Notes under the pieces: model-generated
What the model saw: the letters and a program-made list of their open reading frames with translations, nothing else
The model's database searches: none
Told to the model about the DNA's origin: nothing
Made by a program: the position numbers and the translations under genes
Shown: one piece after another, positions 56,186 through 64,000 of the stretch
Numbering within the stretch: the first letter of the stretch is position 1
Layout: the number at the start of each line of letters is the position of its first letter
Origin: Streptomyces oryzae
GTDB lineage: Bacteria; Actinomycetota; Actinomycetes; Streptomycetales; Streptomycetaceae
DNA length: 64,000 bases
Assembly (NCBI RefSeq): GCF_017676365.1
Contig: NZ_JADKMA010000013.1
Coordinates: 1 to 64,000, forward strand
Direction of reading: 5' to 3'

Positions 56186-56771
56186 GCGGGGCGGCAGGAC
56201 GGCCCCGGCCGAACCGGTCACGCTGAAGATCCTGGTGGCCGGGGGCTTCGGCGTCGGCAAGACCACACTGGTGGGCGCGGTCAGCGAGATCAAACCGCTG
56301 CGCACCGAGGAGCTGCTGACCGAGGCCAGCCGCCCCGTGGACAGCACCAGAGGGGTGGAGGCGAAGGCCACCACGACGGTCGCCATGGACTTCGGCCGCA
56401 TCACCATCAACGAAGCACTCGTGCTGTATCTGTTCGGCACGCCGGGCCAGGACCGGTTCTGGTTCCTGTGGGACGAGCTGGCCACCGGCGCGCTCGGCGC
56501 CGTGGTGCTGGCCGACACCCGGCGGCTGGAGAACAGCTTCGCGGCGATCGACTACTTCGAGCGCCGCAGCATCCCCTTCACGGTGGCCGTCAACTGCTTC
56601 GACGACGCCGAGCGGTACCCCGCCGAGACCGTGCGCGAAGCCCTCGATCTCGACGGGGCCGTGCCTGTGCTGCTGTGCGACGCGCGGCAGCGGGAGTCCG
56701 CGCGGGATGTGCTCATATCGGTGGTCGAGCACGCCATGCGGAGCGCTGCGCGGGCACCCGCCGACATGTGA
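56166..56771 (+). CDS. cvnD: Conservon Ras-like GTPase (CvnD)
   Basis: A 201-residue small GTPase of the MglA-like group. P-loop GGFGVGKT (26-33), switch-I TTTVAMDFG, G3 FGTPGQ (90-95) without the usual Asp, and base-specificity motif NCFD (143-146). It completes the cvnABCD set, a G-protein-coupled-like signalling unit of actinomycetes. Confidence 0.95.
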   Translation: MGFGRSERGGRTAPAEPVTLKILVAGGFGVGKTTLVGAVSEIKPLRTEELLTEASRPVDSTRGVEAKATTTVAMDFGRITINEALVLYLFGTPGQDRFWFLWDELATGALGAVVLADTRRLENSFAAIDYFERRSIPFTVAVNCFDDAERYPAETVREALDLDGAVPVLLCDARQRESARDVLISVVEHAMRSAARAPADM

Positions 56772-56824
56772 GGGGGCCCTGCGCCGCGCTCCGCCGGACT
56801 CTCGCGGTGCTCCCGGCTACGCCG

Positions 56825-58330
56825 CTACTCCGACTTCTCCCAGCCGAAGCTGCGCTCCACGGCCTTGTGCCAGTTGGCGAACTCGCGGTCGCGCTCCTCC
56901 GCGCTCATCGACGGCGTCCACTCCGCGTCCCGCTTCCAGTGGGCGCGCAGCTCGTCCAGCCCCGACCAGACGCCGGTCGCCAGACCTGCGGCGTAGGCGG
57001 CGCCCAGGCAGGTCGTCTCGGCCACCACGGGCCGGATCACCGGTACGCCGAGCACATCGGCCTGGTGCTGCATCAGCAGGCTGTTCGCCGTCATCCCGCC
57101 GTCCACCTTCAGCGTGGTGATCTCCACCCCGCTGTCCTGGTACATCGCGTCGACGACCTCGCGGGTCTGCCAGCTCGTCGCCTCCAGCACGGCCCGCGCC
57201 AGATGCGCCTTGGTCACATACCGGGTCAGCCCGGCGATGACCCCCCGCGCGTCCGAGCGCCAGTACGGAGCGAACAGGCCGGAGAACGCGGGCACGATAT
57301 AGGCGCCGCCGTTGTCCTCGACGCTGGCGGCCAGCGCTTCGATCTCCGAGGCGTCGTTGATGATGCCCAGCTGGTCGCGGAACCACTGCACCAGCGCCCC
57401 GGTGATGGCGATGGACCCCTCCAGGCAGTAGACGGGCGCCTCGTCGCCCAGCCGGTAGCCCACCGTCGTGACCAGCCCGTGCTTGCTGGGCACCGGACGG
57501 CCGCCGGTGTTCAGCAGCAGGAAGGAGCCGGTGCCGTAGGTGTTCTTGGCCTCGCCGACGCCGTAGCAGGTCTGCCCGAAGACGGCCGCCTGCTGGTCAC
57601 CGAGCGCCGAGGCCACCGGCACCCCCGCCAGCTGCCCGACAGCCGTGCCGTACACCTCCGAGGAGGACCTGATCTCCGGCAGCACGGCAGCGGGCACGTT
57701 CATCGCGTCCAGCACCGACTGGTCCCACTCCAGGGTCTCCAGGTTCATCAGCATGGTGCGGGAGGCGTTGGTGACGTCGGTGACGTGCCGGCCGCCGTCG
57801 GTGCCGCCGGTCAGGTTCCAGATCAGCCAGGAGTCCATGGTGCCGAACGCGATCTCGCCCCGCTCGGCGCGCTCCCGCAGCCCCGGCACGTTGTCCAGCA
57901 GCCAGGCGACCTTCGGCCCCGCGAAGTAGCTCGCCAGCGGCAGGCCGGTACGGTCACGGAAGCGGTCCTGGCCCACCTCGCCGCCCAGCTCGGTACAGAG
58001 CGCCGAGGTACGGGTGTCCTGCCAGACGATGGCGTTGTGCACCGGCTCACCCGTCGCGCGGTCCCACAGCACCGTCGTCTCGCGCTGGTTGGTGATTCCG
58101 ATGGCGCTGAGCTGGTCGGCGCGCAGGCCGGCCCGCTCCAACGCACCGCCGACCACGGCCTGGACCTTGGTCCAGATCTCGCTCGCGTCGTGCTCCACCC
58201 AGCCGGGTTTCGGAAAGATCTGGCGGTGCTCCTGCTGGTCGACGGCGACGATCCCGCCCTGCTGGTCGAAGACGATGCAGCGGCTGGAGGTGGTGCCCTG
58301 GTCGATGGCAGCGACGTACTTGTCCGTCAT
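56825..58330 (-). CDS. glpK: Glycerol kinase
   Basis: A 501-residue FGGY-family kinase with the canonical GlpK start [36 protein letters not shown] and [12 protein letters not shown]. It phosphorylates glycerol to sn-glycerol-3-phosphate. Full length and intact. ATG start with GAGGGG 10 nt upstream. No glpF or glpD is adjacent, so this may be a second, stand-alone copy. Confidence 0.96.
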   Translation of the reverse strand: MTDKYVAAIDQGTTSSRCIVFDQQGGIVAVDQQEHRQIFPKPGWVEHDASEIWTKVQAVVGGALERAGLRADQLSAIGITNQRETTVLWDRATGEPVHNAIVWQDTRTSALCTELGGEVGQDRFRDRTGLPLASYFAGPKVAWLLDNVPGLRERAERGEIAFGTMDSWLIWNLTGGTDGGRHVTDVTNASRTMLMNLETLEWDQSVLDAMNVPAAVLPEIRSSSEVYGTAVGQLAGVPVASALGDQQAAVFGQTCYGVGEAKNTYGTGSFLLLNTGGRPVPSKHGLVTTVGYRLGDEAPVYCLEGSIAITGALVQWFRDQLGIINDASEIEALAASVEDNGGAYIVPAFSGLFAPYWRSDARGVIAGLTRYVTKAHLARAVLEATSWQTREVVDAMYQDSGVEITTLKVDGGMTANSLLMQHQADVLGVPVIRPVVAETTCLGAAYAAGLATGVWSGLDELRAHWKRDAEWTPSMSAEERDREFANWHKAVERSFGWEKSE

Positions 58331-58799
58331 GGTTTGACGACCCCTCGATAGGTGCGTTCGGACGTCACGATCAGAATGCGGCCTTGCGGAGCAGCACGCC
58401 GAAGCCCCGCCGAGCAGAGCCTTCAGGCCCCGCCGATCGGCGGCTCCACCCGGCTTCACGGCGGTGCCCGCGACGAGCGTGACGGCAGTGTTCAGCCCAG
58501 CTGAGAGGCAGTCAAGGCCGGGCGCACAACCGGGCCCTCGCGCGCCGTCTGCGACGCTCCCGTCGCGACTGTCACCGCCATGTCACCAGATCCTCACGCG
58601 CCCGTACGCAGCGATGATCTCGCGAACCGGCCCAAGGGGCCGGGCGTCCACACTCAACGAGAACGGCGGCACGGGACCGACGGGGGTGATCCCGAGCCGC
58701 CGTTTCTCATCTCCCGCTGCTCCGCACCCCGGTGGATCTTCGGCAGAACCCGGCCGATCCCTGGTGGAGACAGCGCGCCCCCTGGTAGAGGAGAGGGGC
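58331..58799. other. Divergent glpK/vanX gap with large leader hairpin
   Basis: A 469-bp gene-free gap. The right part holds a long inverted repeat (58659-58708) described separately. The left part should contain the glpK promoter, but I see no confident -35/-10 pair or regulator site. Confidence 0.5.
58659..58708 (+). promoter_or_regulatory. Long hairpin in the leader of the VanX-like gene
   Basis: GAGAACGGCGGC pairs with GCCGCCGTTTCTC (one bulged T), continued inside by CGGGA/TCCCG after an A-A mismatch: about 17 bp with a 13-nt loop, ending 91 nt before the start codon. It could be a terminator/attenuator or an mRNA leader structure. Confidence 0.55.
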
Positions 58800-59624
58800 A
58801 TGAGACGCATCCGCATCGCACCGCGCGCCCCGCTCGCCGCGGCAGCCGTCCTGCCGGCCCTCGCGCTCGCCCCCGCACCCGCTGCCGGGGCCGCGTCCGG
58901 GGAAGGCCACCAGCCCGAGGCGCCCGAGGAGTTCGTCGCCCTGCACGACGTGGCCCCGAGCATCCGGCAGGACATCCGCTACTTCACCGGGCACAACTTC
59001 GTCGGCGAGCCGATCGACGGCTACCGCCAGCCGATGTGCATCGTCACCAAGGACACCGCCAAGGCCCTCGCCGGGGCCCAGCGTTCCTTGCTCGGCCGCG
59101 GCTACACGCTCAAGGTCTACGACTGCTACCGCCCGCAGCGCGCCGTCGACCACTTCGTTCGCTGGGCCAAGGACCTGGACGACCAGAAGACGAAGCGCGA
59201 GTTCTACCCCCGCGTCGAGAAGAACCGGCTCTTCGAGGACGGCTACATCGCGGAGAAGTCAGGACACAGCCGCGGCAGCACCGTCGACATCACCGTCGTG
59301 AAACTGCCCGCCAAGCCCACCCGGCCCTACCACCCGGGCGAGCCGCTGGTGCCGTGCTACGCGCCCAAGGAGGAGCGGTTCCCCGACAACTCCGTGGACA
59401 CCGGCACCGGCTTCGACTGCTTCGACACCCTCGCCCACACCGACGACCCCCGCATCACGGGCGAACAGCGCGCCAACCGGGAGCTGTTGAAGAGCACACT
59501 GGAGCGCGAGGGCTTCACCAACCTGCCCGAGGAATGGTGGCACTTCACCCACAAGCCGGAGACCTTCCCCGACACCTACTTCGACTTCCCCGTCTCCCGC
59601 CACTCGCTTACCCCGAACCACTGA
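58800..59624 (+). CDS. Secreted D-alanyl-D-alanine dipeptidase (VanX-like)
   Basis: A 274-residue protein with a cleavable-looking signal sequence (APRAPLAAAAVLPALALAPAPAAGAA). The VanX/DdpX zinc enzyme motifs are intact: YRP (R111), SGHSRGSTVD with H156 and D163, and EWWH with E245 and H248. It would hydrolyse D-Ala-D-Ala outside the membrane, more likely for wall-peptide recycling than for VanX-type resistance, since no vanH/vanA genes are present. ATG start behind GAGGAGAGG. Confidence 0.92.
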   Translation: MRRIRIAPRAPLAAAAVLPALALAPAPAAGAASGEGHQPEAPEEFVALHDVAPSIRQDIRYFTGHNFVGEPIDGYRQPMCIVTKDTAKALAGAQRSLLGRGYTLKVYDCYRPQRAVDHFVRWAKDLDDQKTKREFYPRVEKNRLFEDGYIAEKSGHSRGSTVDITVVKLPAKPTRPYHPGEPLVPCYAPKEERFPDNSVDTGTGFDCFDTLAHTDDPRITGEQRANRELLKSTLEREGFTNLPEEWWHFTHKPETFPDTYFDFPVSRHSLTPNH

Positions 59625-59631
59625 CGCCACT

Positions 59632-59674
59632 GGCCACTGGAGCCACCGGGCAAGCGCATGTGGCTCCAGTGGCC
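59632..59674 (+). terminator. Perfect 15-bp hairpin terminator
   Basis: GGCCACTGGAGCCAC (59632-59646), 13-nt loop, GTGGCTCCAGTGGCC (59660-59674), 8 nt after the VanX-like stop. Confidence 0.85.
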
Positions 59675-59736
59675 CTGCCATTGGCGCTACGTTGTGGCAG
59701 CACGACCATCCACCCAGCCGAGCAGGGGAGCCAGCC

Positions 59737-60555
59737 ATGACGGACCGCGCCCAAGGGGCAGCACAGCCGCCCGCGACGGAGATCGACACCACGGTCCCGC
59801 ACTCCGCGCGCATCTGGAACTATCTCCTGGGCGGCAAGGACCACTACTCCGTCGACCGCGCAGCAGGCGACAGGATCTGCAAGACCTTCCCCGGTATGGT
59901 CGACATCACCCGCCACTCCCGCGCCTTCATCGGCCGCGTCGTACGCCATCTCGCGGCCGAGGCGGGCATCCGGCAGTTCCTCGACATCGGCACCGGCCTG
60001 CCCACCGTCGACAACACCCACGAGATAGCCCAGCGGGTGGCGCCCGAGTGCCGCATCGTCTACGTCGACAACGACCCCCTCGTCCTCGCCCACGCCCAGG
60101 CCCTGCTCACCAGCACCCCCGAGGGCGTGACCAGCTATCTGCACGCCGACGTACGCGACCCCGCGCGCATCCTCGCGGCAGCCTCCGAGACACTCGACCT
60201 CGACCAGCCCGTGGGACTGATGCTGATGGGCATCCTCGGACTGGTCAGCGACTACGACGAAGCGCGGGCCGTCACCCGCGAACTGCTGGACGCGCTGCCG
60301 CCCGGCAGCTATCTCGGCTACAACGACGGCAGCACGACCGACCCCGCCTACGTCGAAGCCATCCGCCGCTTCAACGCCAACAGCGGCGCCGTCCCCTACA
60401 CCCCGCGCACCCCCGAACAGATGGCGGGCTTCTTCGAGGGCCTGGAACTGCTGGACCCCGGCGTCGTCTCCTGCCCCCACTGGCGCCCCGAAGCCCTCCC
60501 GTTCGGCGAACCCCCTCAGGTCGCCGTCCACGGGGGAGTGGGCCGGAAGGGGTGA
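59737..60555 (+). CDS. DUF574 SAM-dependent methyltransferase
   Basis: A 272-residue member of the actinomycete DUF574/S-adenosyl methyltransferase family. Signatures are HSARIWNYLLGGKDHYSVDRAAGD near the N-terminus, FLDIGTGLPTVDNTHE as the SAM site, YVDNDPLVLAHA and MGILGLVSDYDEA. The substrate is unknown for most of the family. ATG start with AGGGGAG upstream. Confidence 0.94.
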   Translation: MTDRAQGAAQPPATEIDTTVPHSARIWNYLLGGKDHYSVDRAAGDRICKTFPGMVDITRHSRAFIGRVVRHLAAEAGIRQFLDIGTGLPTVDNTHEIAQRVAPECRIVYVDNDPLVLAHAQALLTSTPEGVTSYLHADVRDPARILAAASETLDLDQPVGLMLMGILGLVSDYDEARAVTRELLDALPPGSYLGYNDGSTTDPAYVEAIRRFNANSGAVPYTPRTPEQMAGFFEGLELLDPGVVSCPHWRPEALPFGEPPQVAVHGGVGRKG

Positions 60556-60560
60556 GCGCC

Positions 60561-60579
60561 CCTTGCCGGGTGCGCAAGG
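60561..60579. terminator. Short terminator between convergent genes
   Basis: CCTTGC, loop CGGGTGC, GCAAGG, in the 25-bp gap between convergent stops. Confidence 0.5.
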
Positions 60580-60580
60580 T

Positions 60581-63022
60581 CTAGTCGGCAACCACAGACC
60601 CGCCGCCAGACCCGCGCACCCGCACCCCGTACTCCACCGCCCCACCATCATCCCGCTCCGCAACCACAGCACCGTCCGCCGCACGGCGGACGGTGAACCT
60701 CTCCGCCACCGGCCGCTCCCACCCCTCACCCGGATCCGGAATCAGCAGCCCCTCCCCGGCACGCCCCGGCGCGGGCGGCCACACCTCCAGCTCCGTCCGC
60801 CCGCCAGGGCCCCGCACCGGCACCGCAGCACCCGCCCGCGCCAGCACCGGAATCCGCCCCAGCGGCGCCGCCACCCGCACCGCCGCCGGGCCCCGGTGCG
60901 CCCTCCCGGTGCCGGTGTCGTACCACAGGCCCGCCGGCAGCCGTACCGTGCGCGAGCGCACCCCCGGCTCCAGCACCGGCGCCACCAGCAGCGCATCGCC
61001 CAGCAGGAACGCGTCCTCGCAGTCCCGCAGCGCCCGGTCCCGCGGATGCTGCCACCACACCGGCCGCACATAGGGGGCACCCGTACGGTGCGCGAGCTGA
61101 GCCAGCGTCAACAGATACGGCTCCAGCCGCTCCCGCTCCGCCAGCGCCGCACGCGCGTGCTCCAGCACCTCCTCGCCGAACCCCCAGGGCACCCCGCGGC
61201 CGCCAGGCCCGGTGCGCGTACGGAAGAGCGGCAGATACGCGGCCAGCTGGAACCAGCGCAGATACAGCTCGGGCGACGGCCGAGCGGTGTCACCGCCCAC
61301 ATCGGGCCCCGCGTAGGGCACCCCGCACAACCCCAGGCCCAGCACCAGCGACAGTGTGGCCCGCAGCCCCGCCCAGCCGGTCTCCAACTCGGCCGCCCTC
61401 GCGCCGCCGTACCGATGGATCCCCGCCCACCCCGCACGGGCGAGCACGAAAGGGCGCTCCGAAGGCCGCAGCTCCCGCAGCCCCGCGAACCCGGCCTTCG
61501 CCATCGTCAGGGCGTACACGTTGTGGCCCTCACGGTGATCGCCGCCGCGCCCCTCCAGCGCGTGCCGCGCCGACAGCGGCAGCGTCCGGTCACCGAACGC
61601 GGCGGGCGAGACCGGCTCGTCCCCGGTGTGCCACACCCCGGCGAAGCCCTGCTCCAGCGGCTCCGCGTACAGCTCGCCCCACCACTTGCGCACCCGTCGG
61701 TCGGTGAAGTCGGGGAAGACCGCCTCCCGGCGGCGCGCACCTGCCCGCACGGTCCGCTCCCGTTCGTCCCGTACGAACAGCCCGGCAGCTGCGCCGCTGT
61801 CGAACACCGGGTCGCCCGCCTCGGCCCGCACCCCCGGCTCCACCACGGACACCAGCCGCACCCCGGCCTCCCGCAGCTCGGCCGCCGCCCGCCGCAGCCC
61901 CGGGAAGTGCGCCGCACCCACCGGGAAGCCGCCAGAGCGCCGACCGCGCGCCGCGTCCAGGTGCAGCGCGCCCAGCGGCAGCCCGCGCTCGCGGTGGCCG
62001 TCCACCAGCTCCCGCACCTCCCGCTCGCCACCGGCACCCCGCAGCAGGTGCTGGTGGCCCAGCGCCCAGCGCGGCGGAACGGCCGGGGCGCCGGTGAGCG
62101 CCGCCCAGCCGTGCAGCACCCGGGAGGGGGCGCCCGCCACCACCCAGTACCGCATCGGCCCGCCGTCCATCCGCACCTCGCACCGCGCCGGACGGTCGTG
62201 CGCCGAGCCCTGCCCCTCCGCGCCCTCCCGCACGGTCACCGAACCGTCCCAGGGGTTGTCGTGGAAGACCAGCAGCGTGCCCGCGTCCGCCACGCTCACC
62301 AGCACCGGCATGGTGACCGACAGCGGATCGGCGCCCGGAGCGCACGGCCCGGCGTCGGTGTTCCACAGCCGGTACCTCCCTGCCCGCAGCCGGGGCCCGG
62401 CAGCACGGCCGCCCAGCCCGAAGAACCGTGCGTCGCAGGGCAGTTCCGACCGCTGCATCCACCGCGGGCCGGCACCGGCCGCAATGCCGCCGGCCTCCTC
62501 GGCGCCGCTCGCCGCGGCCTCGCCGGCCTCCTGCTCGCCGGCCTCCAGCGCCACGCTCTCCCACCACCGGGGCGGCTGGTCGCGGCGCAGCAGCGCGCCG
62601 CCCGGGGTGCGCATCTCCACCGCACCGTGCCGGGAGACGATCACGAGCATCCGTTCGGAGACCACCCGCCAGCCGCCGTCCTTGTCCGGTTCGAGCCGCG
62701 CCCGCGGATCGGGCTCGGGACAGGCGCCCACCAGCGCGTACGAGGGCTCCGGCGCCGCGCCGTCCCACCCCAGGAACACCGCTCCGCCCACCGTCACCCG
62801 CACATCCAGCACCGACCGGGCGAAGGTCACCCTGCCGCCGCCGGGCCCCGGCTCGGCACCCGCCGCCTCACCCGGCGTACGGGCCCGCTCCGCCCGCTGC
62901 CGGGGCAGCCGGCGCGCGTCCGTCCGCTGTCCGCGCCACGCCGCGCGCAGCGCCCGCATCCTGGGCCACCTACCCCCTGCACCGACAACCGTCACCGACC
63001 GCACCTGGCCCCGCCCTTCCAT
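60581..63022 (-). CDS. GH31-fold protein, probably catalytically inactive
   Basis: An 813-residue protein with the GH31 alpha-glucosidase/xylosidase layout: N-terminal galactose-mutarotase-like beta domain, then the barrel (LSARHALEGRGGDHREGHNVYALTMAKAGFAGLREL, ARAGWAGIHRY, LGLCGVPYAGPDVGGD, ELYLRWFQLAAYLPLFRTRTG) and C-terminal beta domains. The catalytic positions are altered: the nucleophile motif WxDMNE reads WHTGDE (W464, with Thr466 at the Asp position), the acid/base WTGDN is missing, and the -1 subsite LDIDYM reads LDAARG. It may be a sugar-binding pseudoenzyme. Start ATG at 63022; GTG at 63004 is also possible. Confidence 0.85.
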   Translation of the reverse strand: MEGRGQVRSVTVVGAGGRWPRMRALRAAWRGQRTDARRLPRQRAERARTPGEAAGAEPGPGGGRVTFARSVLDVRVTVGGAVFLGWDGAAPEPSYALVGACPEPDPRARLEPDKDGGWRVVSERMLVIVSRHGAVEMRTPGGALLRRDQPPRWWESVALEAGEQEAGEAAASGAEEAGGIAAGAGPRWMQRSELPCDARFFGLGGRAAGPRLRAGRYRLWNTDAGPCAPGADPLSVTMPVLVSVADAGTLLVFHDNPWDGSVTVREGAEGQGSAHDRPARCEVRMDGGPMRYWVVAGAPSRVLHGWAALTGAPAVPPRWALGHQHLLRGAGGEREVRELVDGHRERGLPLGALHLDAARGRRSGGFPVGAAHFPGLRRAAAELREAGVRLVSVVEPGVRAEAGDPVFDSGAAAGLFVRDERERTVRAGARRREAVFPDFTDRRVRKWWGELYAEPLEQGFAGVWHTGDEPVSPAAFGDRTLPLSARHALEGRGGDHREGHNVYALTMAKAGFAGLRELRPSERPFVLARAGWAGIHRYGGARAAELETGWAGLRATLSLVLGLGLCGVPYAGPDVGGDTARPSPELYLRWFQLAAYLPLFRTRTGPGGRGVPWGFGEEVLEHARAALAERERLEPYLLTLAQLAHRTGAPYVRPVWWQHPRDRALRDCEDAFLLGDALLVAPVLEPGVRSRTVRLPAGLWYDTGTGRAHRGPAAVRVAAPLGRIPVLARAGAAVPVRGPGGRTELEVWPPAPGRAGEGLLIPDPGEGWERPVAERFTVRRAADGAVVAERDDGGAVEYGVRVRGSGGGSVVAD

Positions 63023-63222
63023 GCTGCTCAGCCTGCCATCGGCAACCGTCGGCGTCAGGGCTGTTCAGCGGCCGTTCACCCGCTGGTCACCGTCGCTTCT
63101 GGGGGTTACACACACTTCGCGTGGCCGCGCTGTGTGACGCCTGCCCTGGCACAACAGGTGATCACATGGCATCGTCCGGCCCGAAGGGACGCGACGACGT
63201 GTACAGGACGCAGGGAGCCGCC

Positions 63223-64000
63223 ATGACCGCAGCGCACAGCGACAGGACCGCCCGGACCTCACAGGTCTCGCAGCCCTCGCAGCCCGAGGCGCTCTGGCGG
63301 CCCGACCCCGGCGACTTCCCCTCGGCCCGCCTCACCCGGTTCCAGGAATGGGCGGCCGACCACCACGGCGCCCCGGCACCCGACCCGGCCGACCCCGTCG
63401 CCTCGTACGCCGCGCTGCACCGCTGGTCCACCGAGCACCTGGCCACCTTCTGGGGCGCGTTCGCCGAATGGGCCGGCATCCGGTTCAGCACCCCGTACGA
63501 GACCGTCCTCGCCGACGCGCGTATGCCGGGCGCCCGCTGGTTCCCCGGCGCCACCCTCAACTACGCCGAGCACGCCCTGCGTCCGGCTCAGGACCCCGCA
63601 CGCGCCGCCGGGCCCGCCCTGCTGCACGTCGACGAGACCCACCGGCCCACACCGGTCAGCTGGACCGAACTACGCTCCCAGGTCGCCTCCCTCGCCCAGG
63701 AACTGCGCCGCCTCGGCGTCCGTCCCGGCGACCGCGTCAGCGGCTATCTGCCCAACATCCCGCAGGCGGCCGTCGCCCTCCTGGCCACCGCCGCGGTCGG
63801 CGGCGTATGGACCTCCTGCGCACCCGACTTCGGCGCCCGCAGCGCCCTGGACCGCTTCCAGCAGGTCGAGCCCGTCGTGCTGTTCACCGTCGACGGCTAC
63901 CGCTACGGCGGCAAGGAACACGACCGCCGCGAGACCGTCGCCGAACTCCGCGCCGAACTGCCCACCCTCCGCGCCGTCGTCCACGTACCGCTGCTCGGCA
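63223..64000 (+). CDS. Acetoacetyl-CoA synthetase (5' part, cut by window end)
   Basis: The first 259 residues of an ANL-superfamily ligase. The N-terminal domain (LWRPDPGDF, TRFQEWAADHHG, WFPGATLNYAEHAL, PTPVSWTELRSQVA, GVWTSCAPDFGARSALDRF) is characteristic of acetoacetate-CoA ligase, which makes acetoacetyl-CoA from acetoacetate, ATP and CoA. ATG start with GGGAG upstream. The reading frame is still open at the window end. It is divergent from the GH31-like gene. Confidence 0.9.
   Translation, partial: MTAAHSDRTARTSQVSQPSQPEALWRPDPGDFPSARLTRFQEWAADHHGAPAPDPADPVASYAALHRWSTEHLATFWGAFAEWAGIRFSTPYETVLADARMPGARWFPGATLNYAEHALRPAQDPARAAGPALLHVDETHRPTPVSWTELRSQVASLAQELRRLGVRPGDRVSGYLPNIPQAAVALLATAAVGGVWTSCAPDFGARSALDRFQQVEPVVLFTVDGYRYGGKEHDRRETVAELRAELPTLRAVVHVPLLG

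Noticed and set aside
58800-59624. Vancomycin resistance locus
   Set aside because: Only a VanX-like dipeptidase with signal peptide is present; there is no vanH, vanA, vanR or vanS, so wall-peptide turnover is more likely.

Overview
This window is high-GC actinobacterial chromosome, almost certainly from a Streptomyces or a close relative. The evidence is the very GC-rich third codon position, the frequent GTG/TTG starts, an RbpA RNA-polymerase-binding protein, a complete conservon (histidine kinase, roadblock, DUF742, Ras-like GTPase), an NsdA-type regulator, a DUF397 protein, a DUF574 methyltransferase and a TcmP-type methyltransferase. I found no rRNA, tRNA, CRISPR array, insertion sequence or prophage. 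It reads as ordinary chromosome with a few accessory modules.

Layout. 0-5 kb: rbpA with a candidate sigma-R promoter, a UMF1/Atg22-like MFS exporter, an alpha/beta hydrolase, a glycerophosphodiester phosphodiesterase and a YczE-like membrane protein. 5-10 kb: a MocR/YczR regulator divergent from yczE, an FtsK/SpoIIIE-like ATPase whose P-loop lacks lysine, a tiny membrane protein and an M20 amidohydrolase. 10-27.5 kb: a lipid/sterol-type catabolic region. It holds an acyl-CoA dehydrogenase behind a KstR-like operator, a nitronate monooxygenase with an acyl-CoA synthetase, and a block that copies the gene order of the mycobacterial fadD19 | echA19-DUF35-ltp4-ltp3 locus. The shared fadD19/echA19 promoter region carries a KstR-like box plus a second palindrome that recurs in front of the nitronate monooxygenase. 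Interleaved are a TcmP-like methyltransferase, a BNR-repeat surface protein, a Ser/Thr kinase-TPR fusion and an APC permease.

27.5-44 kb: DUF397, a LAL-like ATPase without its HTH, a secreted amidase, an APH-fold phosphotransferase, an NsdA-like regulator, a PAS-PP2C phosphatase, a HEAT-repeat protein, and a fused 5-oxoprolinase followed by a GntR/FCD regulator. 44-52 kb: three co-directional genes resembling a MukBEF/Wadjet (JetABC) SMC complex, comprising a kleisin-like protein, a small winged-helix partner and a 1,684-residue SMC-like ATPase. No JetD-type nuclease is present. This is my main candidate for an undescribed system, and its ATPase has Asn where the catalytic Glu of Walker B is expected. 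52-57 kb: a four-gene conservon. 57-64 kb: glycerol kinase, a VanX-like dipeptidase behind a large leader hairpin, a DUF574 methyltransferase, a GH31-fold protein that has lost its catalytic aspartates (probable pseudoenzyme), and the 5' part of an acetoacetyl-CoA synthetase cut by the window end.

All functions are inferred from reading the sequence and remembered family features. No database search was possible.
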